From Enterocloster lavalensis (GTDB lineage: Bacteria > Bacillota > Clostridia > Lachnospirales > Lachnospiraceae), in the NCBI RefSeq assembly GCF_902364025.1, contig NZ_CABJCG010000006.1:62001-126000 (forward strand): 64,000 nt of DNA, given 5' to 3'. This document shows positions 24,510-32,820 of the stretch, in pieces. The notes below the pieces were generated by a model that searched no databases, had not been told where the DNA came from, and worked only from the letters and a program-made list of their open reading frames with translations. Each line of letters starts with the position of its first letter. Within the stretch, counting starts at the first letter, position 1. The translations under genes were made by a program, and so were the position numbers.

Positions 24510-25973
24510 TCACCTGGCCACCAGGTCTTCCCCGCCGTTAAAGATGTGGTAGGTCTTTTTTAAAATCTCGTCCGTGTAATTGGTGATATCCCGGTAAATC
24601 CCGTCGTTGATCCTGGTGTAAAGGGCGTGGTTCTCCATATTGGGCGTGAAGGTGTCGCGGATGCGCACCATCCCTCTGGCAGCTGCCTCAAAGCTGGGAT
24701 ACACACCGGTAGCCACCGCCGCACAGATGGCCGCGCCCAGACCGGCAGCGCCGTTCATCTCGTTGCGGACCGCCGGAACGCCGAACACATCTGCGAAAAT
24801 CTGCATGAACAGATCCCCGTTGGAGCCGCCGCCAGACACGATAATCTTGTCCGGTTTCACGGAAAGCTCTGCGCACATGGCCTCGAACCGGTTGCGCATA
24901 GTCATGGCAATACCCTCCAGAATGGATCGGTAGATGTGAGCCGCCCCATGGCGGACGTCAAAGCCCAGCATGATGCCCTTTTTATAAGCCTTGTCCTTAG
25001 TGCTCAGCCATTCCATGACCGTCAGGAGCCCGTCGCTTCCCGCCGGAACCTCCGCTGCCAGCTCATTCAAGTATTCCTCCGGTGAAATGCCCCGGGCCGC
25101 GGCCTTATTGGCGGCCTCCTCGCCCAGAAGATTCTTCCACCAGCTGACCGTCCACATGCCGCGGCGGATGCCGAAGCTCTCGTATAGGTATTTGCCCGGA
25201 ACGCTGGCAAAATTAGTCCAGAAATTCTCCGTGGGTTCCCGGTAGCCCTCCCCGCAGACCATAGAGGTAATGTAGGTCCCCAGGGACACCAGGCCCGTGT
25301 TCCCGCTCTGGGCCAGGCCTGCTCCCAGACCTTCCACCGCCTTGTCGTTGGCTGTGGCCACCACGGGTATGCCCGCCGGTATCCCGGTCTCCCGGGCGGC
25401 GGCCTCCGTCACATATCCCAGAATATCCCCCGGCATATGGGCTTCCATCATCAACTCCCGCCGGGTATTAAATGCCTCAAAGGCTTTGTCGTCGCTACTC
25501 CAGCACCACCGTTCCATATCCGTAGGCCACTGGCGGAAAGTGCAGTTTGCGATGGTATCCTTAAACCGGCCCGTTAGCCGGTGAGTGGTATAGCCCGTGG
25601 TGGTGGTAGCGTAGGCAATATCCTCCACCGGATAGACAAAGGGGCCGTAGGCCCGCGGGTCCATCCAGTCGATGGCCGGGTACGCCAGGGAGCCGTCCGC
25701 CTTTAAAAAGACCCGGCAGCAGCGGATCGTGCAGAGGCCCACCCCCACGATCTCCTCCGGCTTGCCGGAAAATCCCGCCATGGCCTCCCGGCTCGCCGAC
25801 TTAAGCGAATCCCAGAGGTCGTCGTCCGGGTGCTCCACATATCCTACCCTGGGAGCCTCTGTGGGGCGGAGTACCTTTGTGCCCTTGCTGACCACATTTC
25901 CCTGAAAATCAAAAATCAGGACCTTAGTGCTCTGTGTTCCGCCATCGATCGCCATGATATATTTGCCGTTCAT
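24510..25973 (-). CDS. FGGY family carbohydrate kinase
   Basis: 487 residues. N-terminal phosphate loop IMAIDGGTQSTKVLIFDFQG, adenosine-side motifs SLGTYITSM and IIVSGGGSNGDLFMQIFADVFG, and PAIDWMDPRA. Xylulokinase-like length. It phosphorylates a sugar, polyol or sugar acid in the cytoplasm, trapping what the ABC transporter brings in; the exact substrate is not readable. Start at 25973 set by SD AACGGAGGA; a much longer upstream frame overlaps the FAD oxidase and is not used. Confidence 0.92.
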   Translation of the reverse strand: MNGKYIMAIDGGTQSTKVLIFDFQGNVVSKGTKVLRPTEAPRVGYVEHPDDDLWDSLKSASREAMAGFSGKPEEIVGVGLCTIRCCRVFLKADGSLAYPAIDWMDPRAYGPFVYPVEDIAYATTTTGYTTHRLTGRFKDTIANCTFRQWPTDMERWCWSSDDKAFEAFNTRRELMMEAHMPGDILGYVTEAAARETGIPAGIPVVATANDKAVEGLGAGLAQSGNTGLVSLGTYITSMVCGEGYREPTENFWTNFASVPGKYLYESFGIRRGMWTVSWWKNLLGEEAANKAAARGISPEEYLNELAAEVPAGSDGLLTVMEWLSTKDKAYKKGIMLGFDVRHGAAHIYRSILEGIAMTMRNRFEAMCAELSVKPDKIIVSGGGSNGDLFMQIFADVFGVPAVRNEMNGAAGLGAAICAAVATGVYPSFEAAARGMVRIRDTFTPNMENHALYTRINDGIYRDITNYTDEILKKTYHIFNGGEDLVAR

Positions 25974-26011
25974 AAATCTATCCTCCGTTATATGATTTGC
26001 GCCCCAGCCTG

Positions 26012-27388
26012 TTATGCCTGATGGTCCAGTTCTTCCCGCAGCCTCTTTTTGATCCGGCCGCAGCCGTGTTCCTGCGAGAACGCACAGCCAAATTCCTTCA
26101 GTATGCCCTCCACGGCGGCCCCGGCCCGGTGCCGCCGCCCGCCGTCCAGGATCCTGAGGGAACAGTGTCCACTCAGGAGATGTCCCATCAAAAGATACGG
26201 GAGCGCTTCCCGCTCCATACATTTCCCCACCTGTACCGCGCAGGCCAGCCCGGCCCCGCCGCCAAGTTTCCAGTCATAGGGCGGGACCTGAGAACAGGGG
26301 CTCTTACAATTCGCAATCTCAATAAGCACGTGTCTCATCGCGCCCAGCCGCTCTAAGTTCACCTCGTCCGTGGCGGCCAGGGCCTGATCCGGGAACTGCC
26401 CGGCCTCCTCCAGAAATTCCAGAGCGCAGCCTAACAGATCAAACAGCGAATCCTCGCTCTCTCCGGAAAATTCCATCCACAGCGCCGCGGCCGCCCCTCT
26501 AGGAAATTCTGGAAGAAATGTAGCTGCCGCCTGGTTCCGCTCCTGCTTAAGCACCTGGCCGCAGGAGGCCGAAAACCACTCCGCCGCGGCGCATACCATT
26601 TCCCCGCAGCTGCTAACTGTTTCCCTCATCCGGGCAAAGAAATCCAGTAGCGCATCATATGTGTGAAAATAGCAGAGCAGCCCACAGGCCAGCCGCGGCT
26701 TTACGTTCAGCTTCAGGGTCAGGGCTGTGACCGCTCCGTATGCGCCCTCGCTACCGCAGAGCGCCTCCAGGGCGCCCCGTCCGCCGTCCGTGCAGTCTGG
26801 AAGGACATCCCACGCCCGCATCCCCTTCTGTACCAGAACCACCGTTCCGTCCGGCTTGACCAACTCCATGGACAAAATGTAATCCACCAGGGTTCCCGGC
26901 TCCAGGCTGTGGGGCCCCACGGCGGCGGTTGCCGCCACTCCGCCCAACGTTGCGGTCTCCTCCGTGGGATTTGGGTAAAACTCCAGCGTTTCACCTGAGG
27001 CTGCATAGGCCTTCCAGTGGCTGGCCGCCTGAATTCCAAACCGGACGGTGTTCGCGTGCTTTTTCTCCAGCGCGTTTTTAAGCTTCTCCAGTGTCATCCC
27101 GGACTGAACGGTAATGGCCGCCTCTCCCGGCCGGTACGAAAAATCCAGGATGTCCATCATGCGGGACAGATTGAGGATCAGTCCCCCGTCAGGCACCGCC
27201 CCGGCGCACAGGCCGGTCCTGGCGCCCTGCACCGTAACGTGTTCCCCCGCCGTCCAGGCCGCGGCCATGGCCGACTGAACCTCCTTTGTGCTGCGCGGAA
27301 ACGCCACGCCTTTTGCATTTCCCACAAGGCCGCTCTCATCGCTGCAGCAGGCCTCCACTCCCAGGCTTCCAAACATCTCTAAGCTCAT
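26012..27388 (-). CDS. GlcD-like FAD-dependent oxidase/dehydrogenase
   Basis: 458 residues. The PCMH-type FAD-binding domain is at residues 20-210 (VTVQGARTGLCAGAVPDGGLILNLSRM, then ATLGGVAATAAVGPHS and a SEGAYGAVTALTLKL stretch). The C-terminal substrate domain is shorter and less conserved; it ends near LLMGHLLSGHCSLRIL. Relatives include glycolate and D-lactate dehydrogenases, some of which pass electrons to EtfAB (LctD type). It lies directly downstream of EtfAB set 2 (9 bp), so an Etf partnership is likely. No Fe-S cluster motif is seen. Confidence 0.85.
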   Translation of the reverse strand: MSLEMFGSLGVEACCSDESGLVGNAKGVAFPRSTKEVQSAMAAAWTAGEHVTVQGARTGLCAGAVPDGGLILNLSRMMDILDFSYRPGEAAITVQSGMTLEKLKNALEKKHANTVRFGIQAASHWKAYAASGETLEFYPNPTEETATLGGVAATAAVGPHSLEPGTLVDYILSMELVKPDGTVVLVQKGMRAWDVLPDCTDGGRGALEALCGSEGAYGAVTALTLKLNVKPRLACGLLCYFHTYDALLDFFARMRETVSSCGEMVCAAAEWFSASCGQVLKQERNQAAATFLPEFPRGAAAALWMEFSGESEDSLFDLLGCALEFLEEAGQFPDQALAATDEVNLERLGAMRHVLIEIANCKSPCSQVPPYDWKLGGGAGLACAVQVGKCMEREALPYLLMGHLLSGHCSLRILDGGRRHRAGAAVEGILKEFGCAFSQEHGCGRIKKRLREELDHQA

Positions 27389-27397
27389 GCCACACTC

Positions 27398-28333
27398 CTA
27401 TTCTCCGGCGGCCTCTGCCTCCGCCAGTCCAAGCAGCTCTTCCAGCACAGCCCTGCAGTCCCCCACGATCCCCACATCGCTGTATCGGAAAATCGGCGCG
27501 CCGGGATCCCGATTTACCGCAATCACTTTTCCGCTCTTCTCCACGCCCTTCATAAAAGCCGGACAGCCGGACACGCCGAAAGCAATGCATAACTGCGGCG
27601 CTATCTGCGCCCCGGACAGCCCCACCAGCTTCTCCCGGGGCAGCCAGCCGTTTTGCACCACGGGCCTGGTGCCTCCCACTCCCGCTTTCAGATACCGGCC
27701 AAGCCGTTCCAGCGTTTCCACTGCCCCCCGGCCTCCCATGCCGCGGCCCGCCACCAATACCACGGGATAGTCCGTCAGCTTCTCCTCCTGATCCCTGCGG
27801 ACCTCCCTGTAGTCCTCATACCAGCGATTGGCCTGCAAACAGGAAGGAAAAGTGAGAACTAACGGCCGCCCTTCTCCTGTCTCCGGCCGCCACATTTCCA
27901 GGGCCAGCGAGCAGACGCAGGGTGTTTTCAGCACATATTCCGCGCTCATGTGGCAGCCATATACGCGGCGAACCGCCCGGAATCCTTCCTGCACGGGGTC
28001 CAGGCCCGTCAGCTTCAGGGCGCAGACCGCCCGGGTCCGGTAAGCCAGCCGCACCGCGATCCCGTCCCCCAGGGCGTCGGAGGGAAACAGCACGGCCTCG
28101 GGCAGTTCCTCCTCATAAAGGAGCCGTACCGTGTAAAGGTAGTCCTCCGGCAACTCCATCCCCTCCGGCGAAATTACCTTTATGTCATCCACAGGCAGAC
28201 GTCTGAAACAGTCCCCGGTAACCGAGAATTTCCACAGAGAAATACGCTCTGCGCCTGCCCTGCGGGCGGCGAAGACCAGCCGCCTCACCTGGTCCAGCGA
28301 CGTGTCTTTCAGCGCCGCCACTACTATTCTCAC
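27398..28333 (-). CDS. Electron transfer flavoprotein alpha subunit-like (set 2, divergent)
   Basis: 311 residues starting at GTG 28333, whose bases overlap the EtfB-like stop (GTGA). The C-terminal FAD domain is recognisable: VVLVAGRGMGGRGAVETLERLGRYL, LPREKLVGLSGAQIAPQLCIAFGVSGCPAFM and VIAVNRDPGAPIFRYSDVGIVGD. The N-terminal half (RIVVAALKDTSLDQVRRLVFAARRAG) is strongly divergent from set 1. SD GGGGAGGA supports the GTG start. Probable partner of the GlcD-like protein that follows it. Confidence 0.85.
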   Translation of the reverse strand: MRIVVAALKDTSLDQVRRLVFAARRAGAERISLWKFSVTGDCFRRLPVDDIKVISPEGMELPEDYLYTVRLLYEEELPEAVLFPSDALGDGIAVRLAYRTRAVCALKLTGLDPVQEGFRAVRRVYGCHMSAEYVLKTPCVCSLALEMWRPETGEGRPLVLTFPSCLQANRWYEDYREVRRDQEEKLTDYPVVLVAGRGMGGRGAVETLERLGRYLKAGVGGTRPVVQNGWLPREKLVGLSGAQIAPQLCIAFGVSGCPAFMKGVEKSGKVIAVNRDPGAPIFRYSDVGIVGDCRAVLEELLGLAEAEAAGE

Positions 28334-29199
28334 GATTTTATTCCTCCCCGCAGATATTCGTTCCACAAGATTCCGGCCTGGCTCCCCGGGCCGTCCCCCT
28401 CCGGGAAATGGCATTGCCGGGGCGTGTATTCATACAGTAGGCGGGATATGGCCAGCTCCGGAAAGCGATTATTCCCATCCCAGTTCAGACACATCTCATT
28501 CGGGCACTTCCCATCCGGGCTCATCCCGCCTGAACGCTTCCCTGTTAAACATTCCCGGACCGGTCTCCACATCTCCGCCTCTTGGTTTTGCACCGCAAGC
28601 TTCTCCCGCAGGGTGGCTGCCCGCAAAAAGGCGTGAACTCTGTCCCCCACGGCGCATACGGCCCGGCCCTTTACCTGAAGAGAGGCGCTTCCCCTGTCCG
28701 TGTCCATCTGCACGGACAGCCCCCGCTCTACCACGGACAGGTCCGTCACATTTGAAAGGCAGGGGCAGTCCAGCATCTGCGCCAGCAGGACCGGCGTCTG
28801 CCCGTGCTCCTCCGGTTCGTCCTGCATACCGGTCAGAATCAGATCGCCGCCCGTGGCCCTGATATATCCGGCCAGCAGGGCCGCTTCCTCCATAGGCTTA
28901 TTCCGGCCGGGCATGTTTGCCTCCAGGACCGTTACCCCGGAGAAACCGACCGCGTACAGGTTTTTGACAGTTCCGCCATCCACAGCGTCCATTGTCACCG
29001 CCACGGTTTCGCATTCCATTCCCGCACGCCGGACCTCATCCGCCGCCCACAGGGCGGTCTCCAGCGCCGCCTCGTCCCAGCTTCCGATGCCCCGCCGGAA
29101 TACGGACAGGTTCAGGGCCCTGTCCCGCAGCAAAAACAGTTCCTCCGGTGTGATCTGTTCCAGGTCATACTCCATTTTAAAGCAAGCAATAATCCGCAT
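28330..29199 (-). CDS. Electron transfer flavoprotein beta subunit-like (set 2, divergent)
   Basis: 289 residues. Begins RIIACFKMEYDLEQITPEEL and keeps the EtfB layout (WDEAALETALWAADEVRRAG; NKPMEEAALLAGYIRATGGDLILTGMQ; LLAQMLDCPCLSNVTDL), but the AMP/FAD-loop ADGETAQVGP of set 1 is replaced by DEPEEHGQTP. Start ATG at 29199 is one base after the GldA-like stop. Coupled to the EtfA-like gene by a 4-bp overlap. The divergence suggests a dedicated, non-housekeeping Etf. Confidence 0.8.
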   Translation of the reverse strand: MRIIACFKMEYDLEQITPEELFLLRDRALNLSVFRRGIGSWDEAALETALWAADEVRRAGMECETVAVTMDAVDGGTVKNLYAVGFSGVTVLEANMPGRNKPMEEAALLAGYIRATGGDLILTGMQDEPEEHGQTPVLLAQMLDCPCLSNVTDLSVVERGLSVQMDTDRGSASLQVKGRAVCAVGDRVHAFLRAATLREKLAVQNQEAEMWRPVRECLTGKRSGGMSPDGKCPNEMCLNWDGNNRFPELAISRLLYEYTPRQCHFPEGDGPGSQAGILWNEYLRGGIKS

Positions 29200-29200
29200 T

Positions 29201-30286
29201 CTAAAAGCGTTCTCCCAGAGAGTCCACAGTTTTAAGGGCAGCCACAATCATCTCCTCGTCCAGAGGGAAGGCGTGGTTCGTAAGCGGCTTCGGCCGCTCC
29301 AAAGCGCGCCTTGCCACCTTGCAGAGCTTCGTCTCCACAGGCTCTGCGATTCCGATCCCGGCCAGGGTGGTGGGCAGCCCCACCCGGCGGTAATAATCCA
29401 TCACCGTGCGAAGCTCCTCCTCCGGCGCGTTCTCCAGTATCAGCTGGACTAACAGGCCGATGGCTACCTTCTCGCCGTGCATGGCCCCGTGGGTCTCCTC
29501 CAGCACGGTCAGGGCGTTATGGATGCCATGGGCCGCCGCGCAGCCTACACTCTCAAATCCGATTCCGCTGAGATAAAGATTAGCCTCGATGATATTTTCC
29601 AGGGCAGGCGTCACTACGCTGTGCTCACACGCCTCCAGTGCCTTCACGCTGTCCTCCAAAAGGACGTCGCGGCACAGCCGGGCCATTTGCCAGGCGGCCT
29701 GGGTATAGAGCCCGCCCGCGTAGTTGAACGCGCAGCTTCGCACACAGGCCCGGGCCTCGTAGTAGGTCGCGAAGGCGTCGCCCATGCCCGCCACCAGAAA
29801 ACGTTTGGGCGCGTTTGCAATCACCTCCGAGTCCGCAAGCACAATATCCGGGCTCTTAACCATGGTCTCGCTTCCGATCATCACATGGTCGTCGCTGTAC
29901 AGAATCAGCAGCGCACTACAGGGCGCGTCGGTGGAGGCGATGGTAGGCACGATAATCAGGGGCTTATTGACCCGTCTGGATACCGCCTTGGCCGTGTCCA
30001 GAGCCTTGCCTCCTCCCAGTCCCACGATCACGTCAAATGCCTCTCCCTGGCATTCGCGGATGATCCGGTCAATCTCTGACATACAGCACTCCCCGCAAAA
30101 TCCGGTCTCCACAAAGCCCACGCCGGAGCGCGCCGCCTTGTCCAGTCCATACCGGACGCGCTCCGCGTCCTCCTTCAGCGCGATCAAAAGCGCCTTACCT
30201 CCATAGGGAAGAATGTATTCCGACAGATTGCCGATCTCCCCCCGTCCCACTATAAATTTCCCCGGTGTCCTGAGAATCCGTTTCAT
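29201..30286 (-). CDS. GldA-like iron/zinc alcohol dehydrogenase
   Basis: 361 residues. VIVGLGGGKALDTAKAV binds NAD; IVPTIASTDAPCSALLILYSDD is nearly diagnostic for glycerol dehydrogenase; metal ligands lie in AGMGDAFATYYEAR (Asp), AAHGIHNALT (His) and THGAMHGEKVAIG (His). It should oxidise a vicinal diol to a hydroxyketone with NAD+, or the reverse. Start at 30286 (SD GAGGAGGAG). The hairpin at 30332-30357 separates it from the FAD oxidase upstream. Substrate may be a glycerol-like polyol. Confidence 0.9.
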   Translation of the reverse strand: MKRILRTPGKFIVGRGEIGNLSEYILPYGGKALLIALKEDAERVRYGLDKAARSGVGFVETGFCGECCMSEIDRIIRECQGEAFDVIVGLGGGKALDTAKAVSRRVNKPLIIVPTIASTDAPCSALLILYSDDHVMIGSETMVKSPDIVLADSEVIANAPKRFLVAGMGDAFATYYEARACVRSCAFNYAGGLYTQAAWQMARLCRDVLLEDSVKALEACEHSVVTPALENIIEANLYLSGIGFESVGCAAAHGIHNALTVLEETHGAMHGEKVAIGLLVQLILENAPEEELRTVMDYYRRVGLPTTLAGIGIAEPVETKLCKVARRALERPKPLTNHAFPLDEEMIVAALKTVDSLGERF

Positions 30287-30331
30287 TGCTACTCCTCCTC
30301 GCATCAAATCGTCATTGTTCCATTGATCAGT

Positions 30332-30357
30332 TGCACCGGCTGTTTTCAGTCGGTGCA
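30332..30357 (-). other. Intercistronic hairpin between FAD oxidase and GldA-like gene
   Basis: Stem TGCACCGACTG/CAGCCGGTGCA (one G-U pair) with a 4-nt loop, in the 93-bp gap. No U-tract follows on the minus strand, so partial termination or an mRNA stability element is more likely than a full stop. Confidence 0.5.
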
Positions 30358-30379
30358 CTCAGGGTTCCTGTGAACGATT

Positions 30380-31822
30380 TTACTTTTTTGCCACCAGGGC
30401 TCCAGGGTTCATGATGCCGTTGGGGTCCATCATCTCTTTTAAGCTGCGAATCAGTTCATAGGAATTTCCGTGCTCGCGCTCCGCCAGGTGCAGGCGCATT
30501 TTGCCCATACTGTGGTGATGTACGCAGCTGCCGGTGGGCAGTTTTAGCACCTCGTCGCAGATGGCGTCGATAATTCTGCGATGCTCCCCTAGATACGCCT
30601 CAGGGGAGAACACCTTGAATTCATATACAAAATAAATGTTCGTGCCGTTCTGATAACTGTGGGACACGTGTCCGCCGAACACGGTCAGATTGTCGATCTC
30701 TCTGGGCAGCCGCTCCATAACATTTTTGTATATTTCCTGAATATCCGTCCAGCTGGCGGAAATCTCTGTGGTGGCGTAAAAGGTCTTTTTCTGGCGGTAT
30801 CCCTCCCGCCGCTTCTCGGTCCCGAAAATCGCGCAGCGGTCATTGCGGTGCTTCAGCCAGTGGGCCACCGCCTCAGTTCCCACATAGCGTCCGCCTCTCT
30901 CCCTGGCGATGCGGTCGATGCCGCTTCCCACAGCCCGGGCAACCTCCCCGGGACCTTCGGCCGTAAAGAACATAAAAGCCTCGCCCTCGTTCAGCTCGAT
31001 GCTGCCGAAGTTGTAGTCGAAATCGGGCTTGTCGTACAGGCGGACCACAGAGGGCTTGTATCCGGCCGTAATGATCTCGCGGCAGGCCTCAAGGCCCTCC
31101 CCGAAGCTCTTCATCACATATCCGCCCAGCCACATATCTTCCGGATAGTAGCGGAAAATCTTTACCGTGACCTCCGTGACAAAGGCCAGTGCGCCCTCAC
31201 AGCCCAGGAACAGATGGCGCAGATCCGGGCCCGCCGCTCTCCGGGGCACATTGCGGATCCGAACCACTTTTCCGTCGGGCAAAACCGCCTCCAGGCCGCA
31301 GAGCAGATCCTCGATACCTCCGTAATAGGTGGAGAACTGTCCGATGCTGCGGGTTGCCACCAGCCCACCCATCTGAGCCAGCGGCTGGGACTGGGGGCTG
31401 TGTCCGGTGGTATATCCCTGGGCCTGAAGCAGTTCCTCCAGCGCGATCAGCGGAACGCCGCACTGGCAGGTTGCCATCATGTTGTCATAGTCAATCTTAA
31501 TGATCTCCTTCATCCCGGAGGCGTCGATGACGATACAGTCCCCGTCCACCGCCGTGAGAAGCAGCTCGTAGGAAGAGGAGCCGGTGCGTGGGATCACGCC
31601 CACCCCGTTCTCATTACAGTACACAAGGGCCTTTGCTACCTCACCTGTGGAACATACATTCAGAATGCACATGGGCAACGGGCTTAAAAATGCGCCGAAG
31701 GCCTTTGCGTAGACATTGTTGTCCCCGTCGTAGTTCATTACCGCATTTTCCTCAGTGATCACCCTGGACTCCCCGAATAATCCCCTCAGATCCGTCAAAA
31801 CCTGCTCTCTCGTCTTTTTCAT
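30380..31822 (-). CDS. FAD-binding oxidase, alkyl-DHAP synthase-like
   Basis: 480 residues. FAD domain (1-210) with NGVGVIPRTGSSSYE, TGHSPQSQPLAQMGGLVATRSIGQFSTYYGGIEDLLCG and FLGCEGALAFVTEVTVKI; the C-terminal domain ends with GSCVHHHSMGKMR and MDPNGIMNPGAL. The HHHSMG stretch and the ATRSIGQFSTYYGG stretch are typical of the AGPS-like branch rather than GlcD. Cytoplasmic flavoenzyme, likely a 2-hydroxy-acid or polyol oxidising dehydrogenase feeding an Etf. Follows the permease by 19 bp. SD GAGGGAGG. Confidence 0.85.
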   Translation of the reverse strand: MKKTREQVLTDLRGLFGESRVITEENAVMNYDGDNNVYAKAFGAFLSPLPMCILNVCSTGEVAKALVYCNENGVGVIPRTGSSSYELLLTAVDGDCIVIDASGMKEIIKIDYDNMMATCQCGVPLIALEELLQAQGYTTGHSPQSQPLAQMGGLVATRSIGQFSTYYGGIEDLLCGLEAVLPDGKVVRIRNVPRRAAGPDLRHLFLGCEGALAFVTEVTVKIFRYYPEDMWLGGYVMKSFGEGLEACREIITAGYKPSVVRLYDKPDFDYNFGSIELNEGEAFMFFTAEGPGEVARAVGSGIDRIARERGGRYVGTEAVAHWLKHRNDRCAIFGTEKRREGYRQKKTFYATTEISASWTDIQEIYKNVMERLPREIDNLTVFGGHVSHSYQNGTNIYFVYEFKVFSPEAYLGEHRRIIDAICDEVLKLPTGSCVHHHSMGKMRLHLAEREHGNSYELIRSLKEMMDPNGIMNPGALVAKK

Positions 31823-31841
31823 ACTTGCTTTTCCTCCCTCA

Positions 31842-32789
31842 TTATCTTTTCCGCTTACGGTCCATAAACACTGCTACAATAATAATCAGTCCCTGTATAA
31901 TCTGCTTGTAGAACGTGGAGACGTGCATGAGATCCAGACCGTTGCTGATCACGCCCATGATCAGCGTTCCGACCAGGGCGCCGAATACGGTTCCAACGCC
32001 GCCTGCAAAGCTGGTTCCGCCGATTACGGAGGCGGAGATGGCTTCCAGCTCGTAACCCTGGCCGATGCCGGGCTGTCCCGACTGCACACGGGCTGCCAAC
32101 ACAAGACCGGAAACGCCTACCAGGACGCCGTGGATCAAATAAATCTTGATCTTGCACCAGTCCACGTTGATGCCGGACAGTCGGGCCGCCTCCTGGTTGC
32201 CGCCGATGGCGTATGTATAACGGCCCAGGCGGGTTTTGTTTAAAAAGACCCAGGCGAATATAATCGCTATGGCATATACATACACAGACGAGGGAATCCC
32301 CAGCCAGGAACCGCTGCCGAATTTCACGAAGGACTCGGGAAGGCTGCCGATGGGCATGCCGTTGGACCAGATCAGCGTGACTCCGCGGACTACCTGGGCC
32401 ACGCCCAGGGTCACAATAAAGGCTGGCAGTTTTCCCTTTGCCACGATGGTGCCGGTAATGGCGGAGACAACCACGGACACCGCAATACCCGCGAGCAGGG
32501 CCACCGGAACGGACATACCCCACTGCCCCATGGCCAAGGCCGCCACAACACCGGTCAGCGCCAGAGTGGAGCCAGCCGCCAGGTCGTTATTTCCACTGAT
32601 TACCAGAAACGTCATTCCCAGTGCCAGGATACCGTTGGTGGACACCTGCCGCAGGATGATGATGGCGTTGCGCGCGGTAAAGTACGTGTCCGTGGTGAGG
32701 GAAAAGAAAATACACAGCAGTAACAGTACATATATCGTAATTCGGTTTCGATTAAAAAGAAATTGCCTAATCTTGCTTGTATTATCCAT
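31842..32789 (-). CDS. Ribose-type ABC transporter permease
   Basis: 315 residues with 8-10 hydrophobic segments. NGILALGMTFLVISGNNDLAAGSTLALTGVVAA and GRYTYAIGGNQEAARLSGINV are RbsC-family motifs; SASVIGGTSFAGGVGTVFGALVGTLIMG is the conserved cytoplasmic loop region. It forms the inner-membrane channel with the neighbouring ATPase and binding protein. Start at 32789 has SD AGGGAG; a possible ATG at 32831 overlaps the ATPase stop without a site. Confidence 0.93.
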   Translation of the reverse strand: MDNTSKIRQFLFNRNRITIYVLLLLCIFFSLTTDTYFTARNAIIILRQVSTNGILALGMTFLVISGNNDLAAGSTLALTGVVAALAMGQWGMSVPVALLAGIAVSVVVSAITGTIVAKGKLPAFIVTLGVAQVVRGVTLIWSNGMPIGSLPESFVKFGSGSWLGIPSSVYVYAIAIIFAWVFLNKTRLGRYTYAIGGNQEAARLSGINVDWCKIKIYLIHGVLVGVSGLVLAARVQSGQPGIGQGYELEAISASVIGGTSFAGGVGTVFGALVGTLIMGVISNGLDLMHVSTFYKQIIQGLIIIVAVFMDRKRKR

Positions 32790-32820
32790 CAGATCACTCC
32801 CTATCAGAATCGATTTTCTA

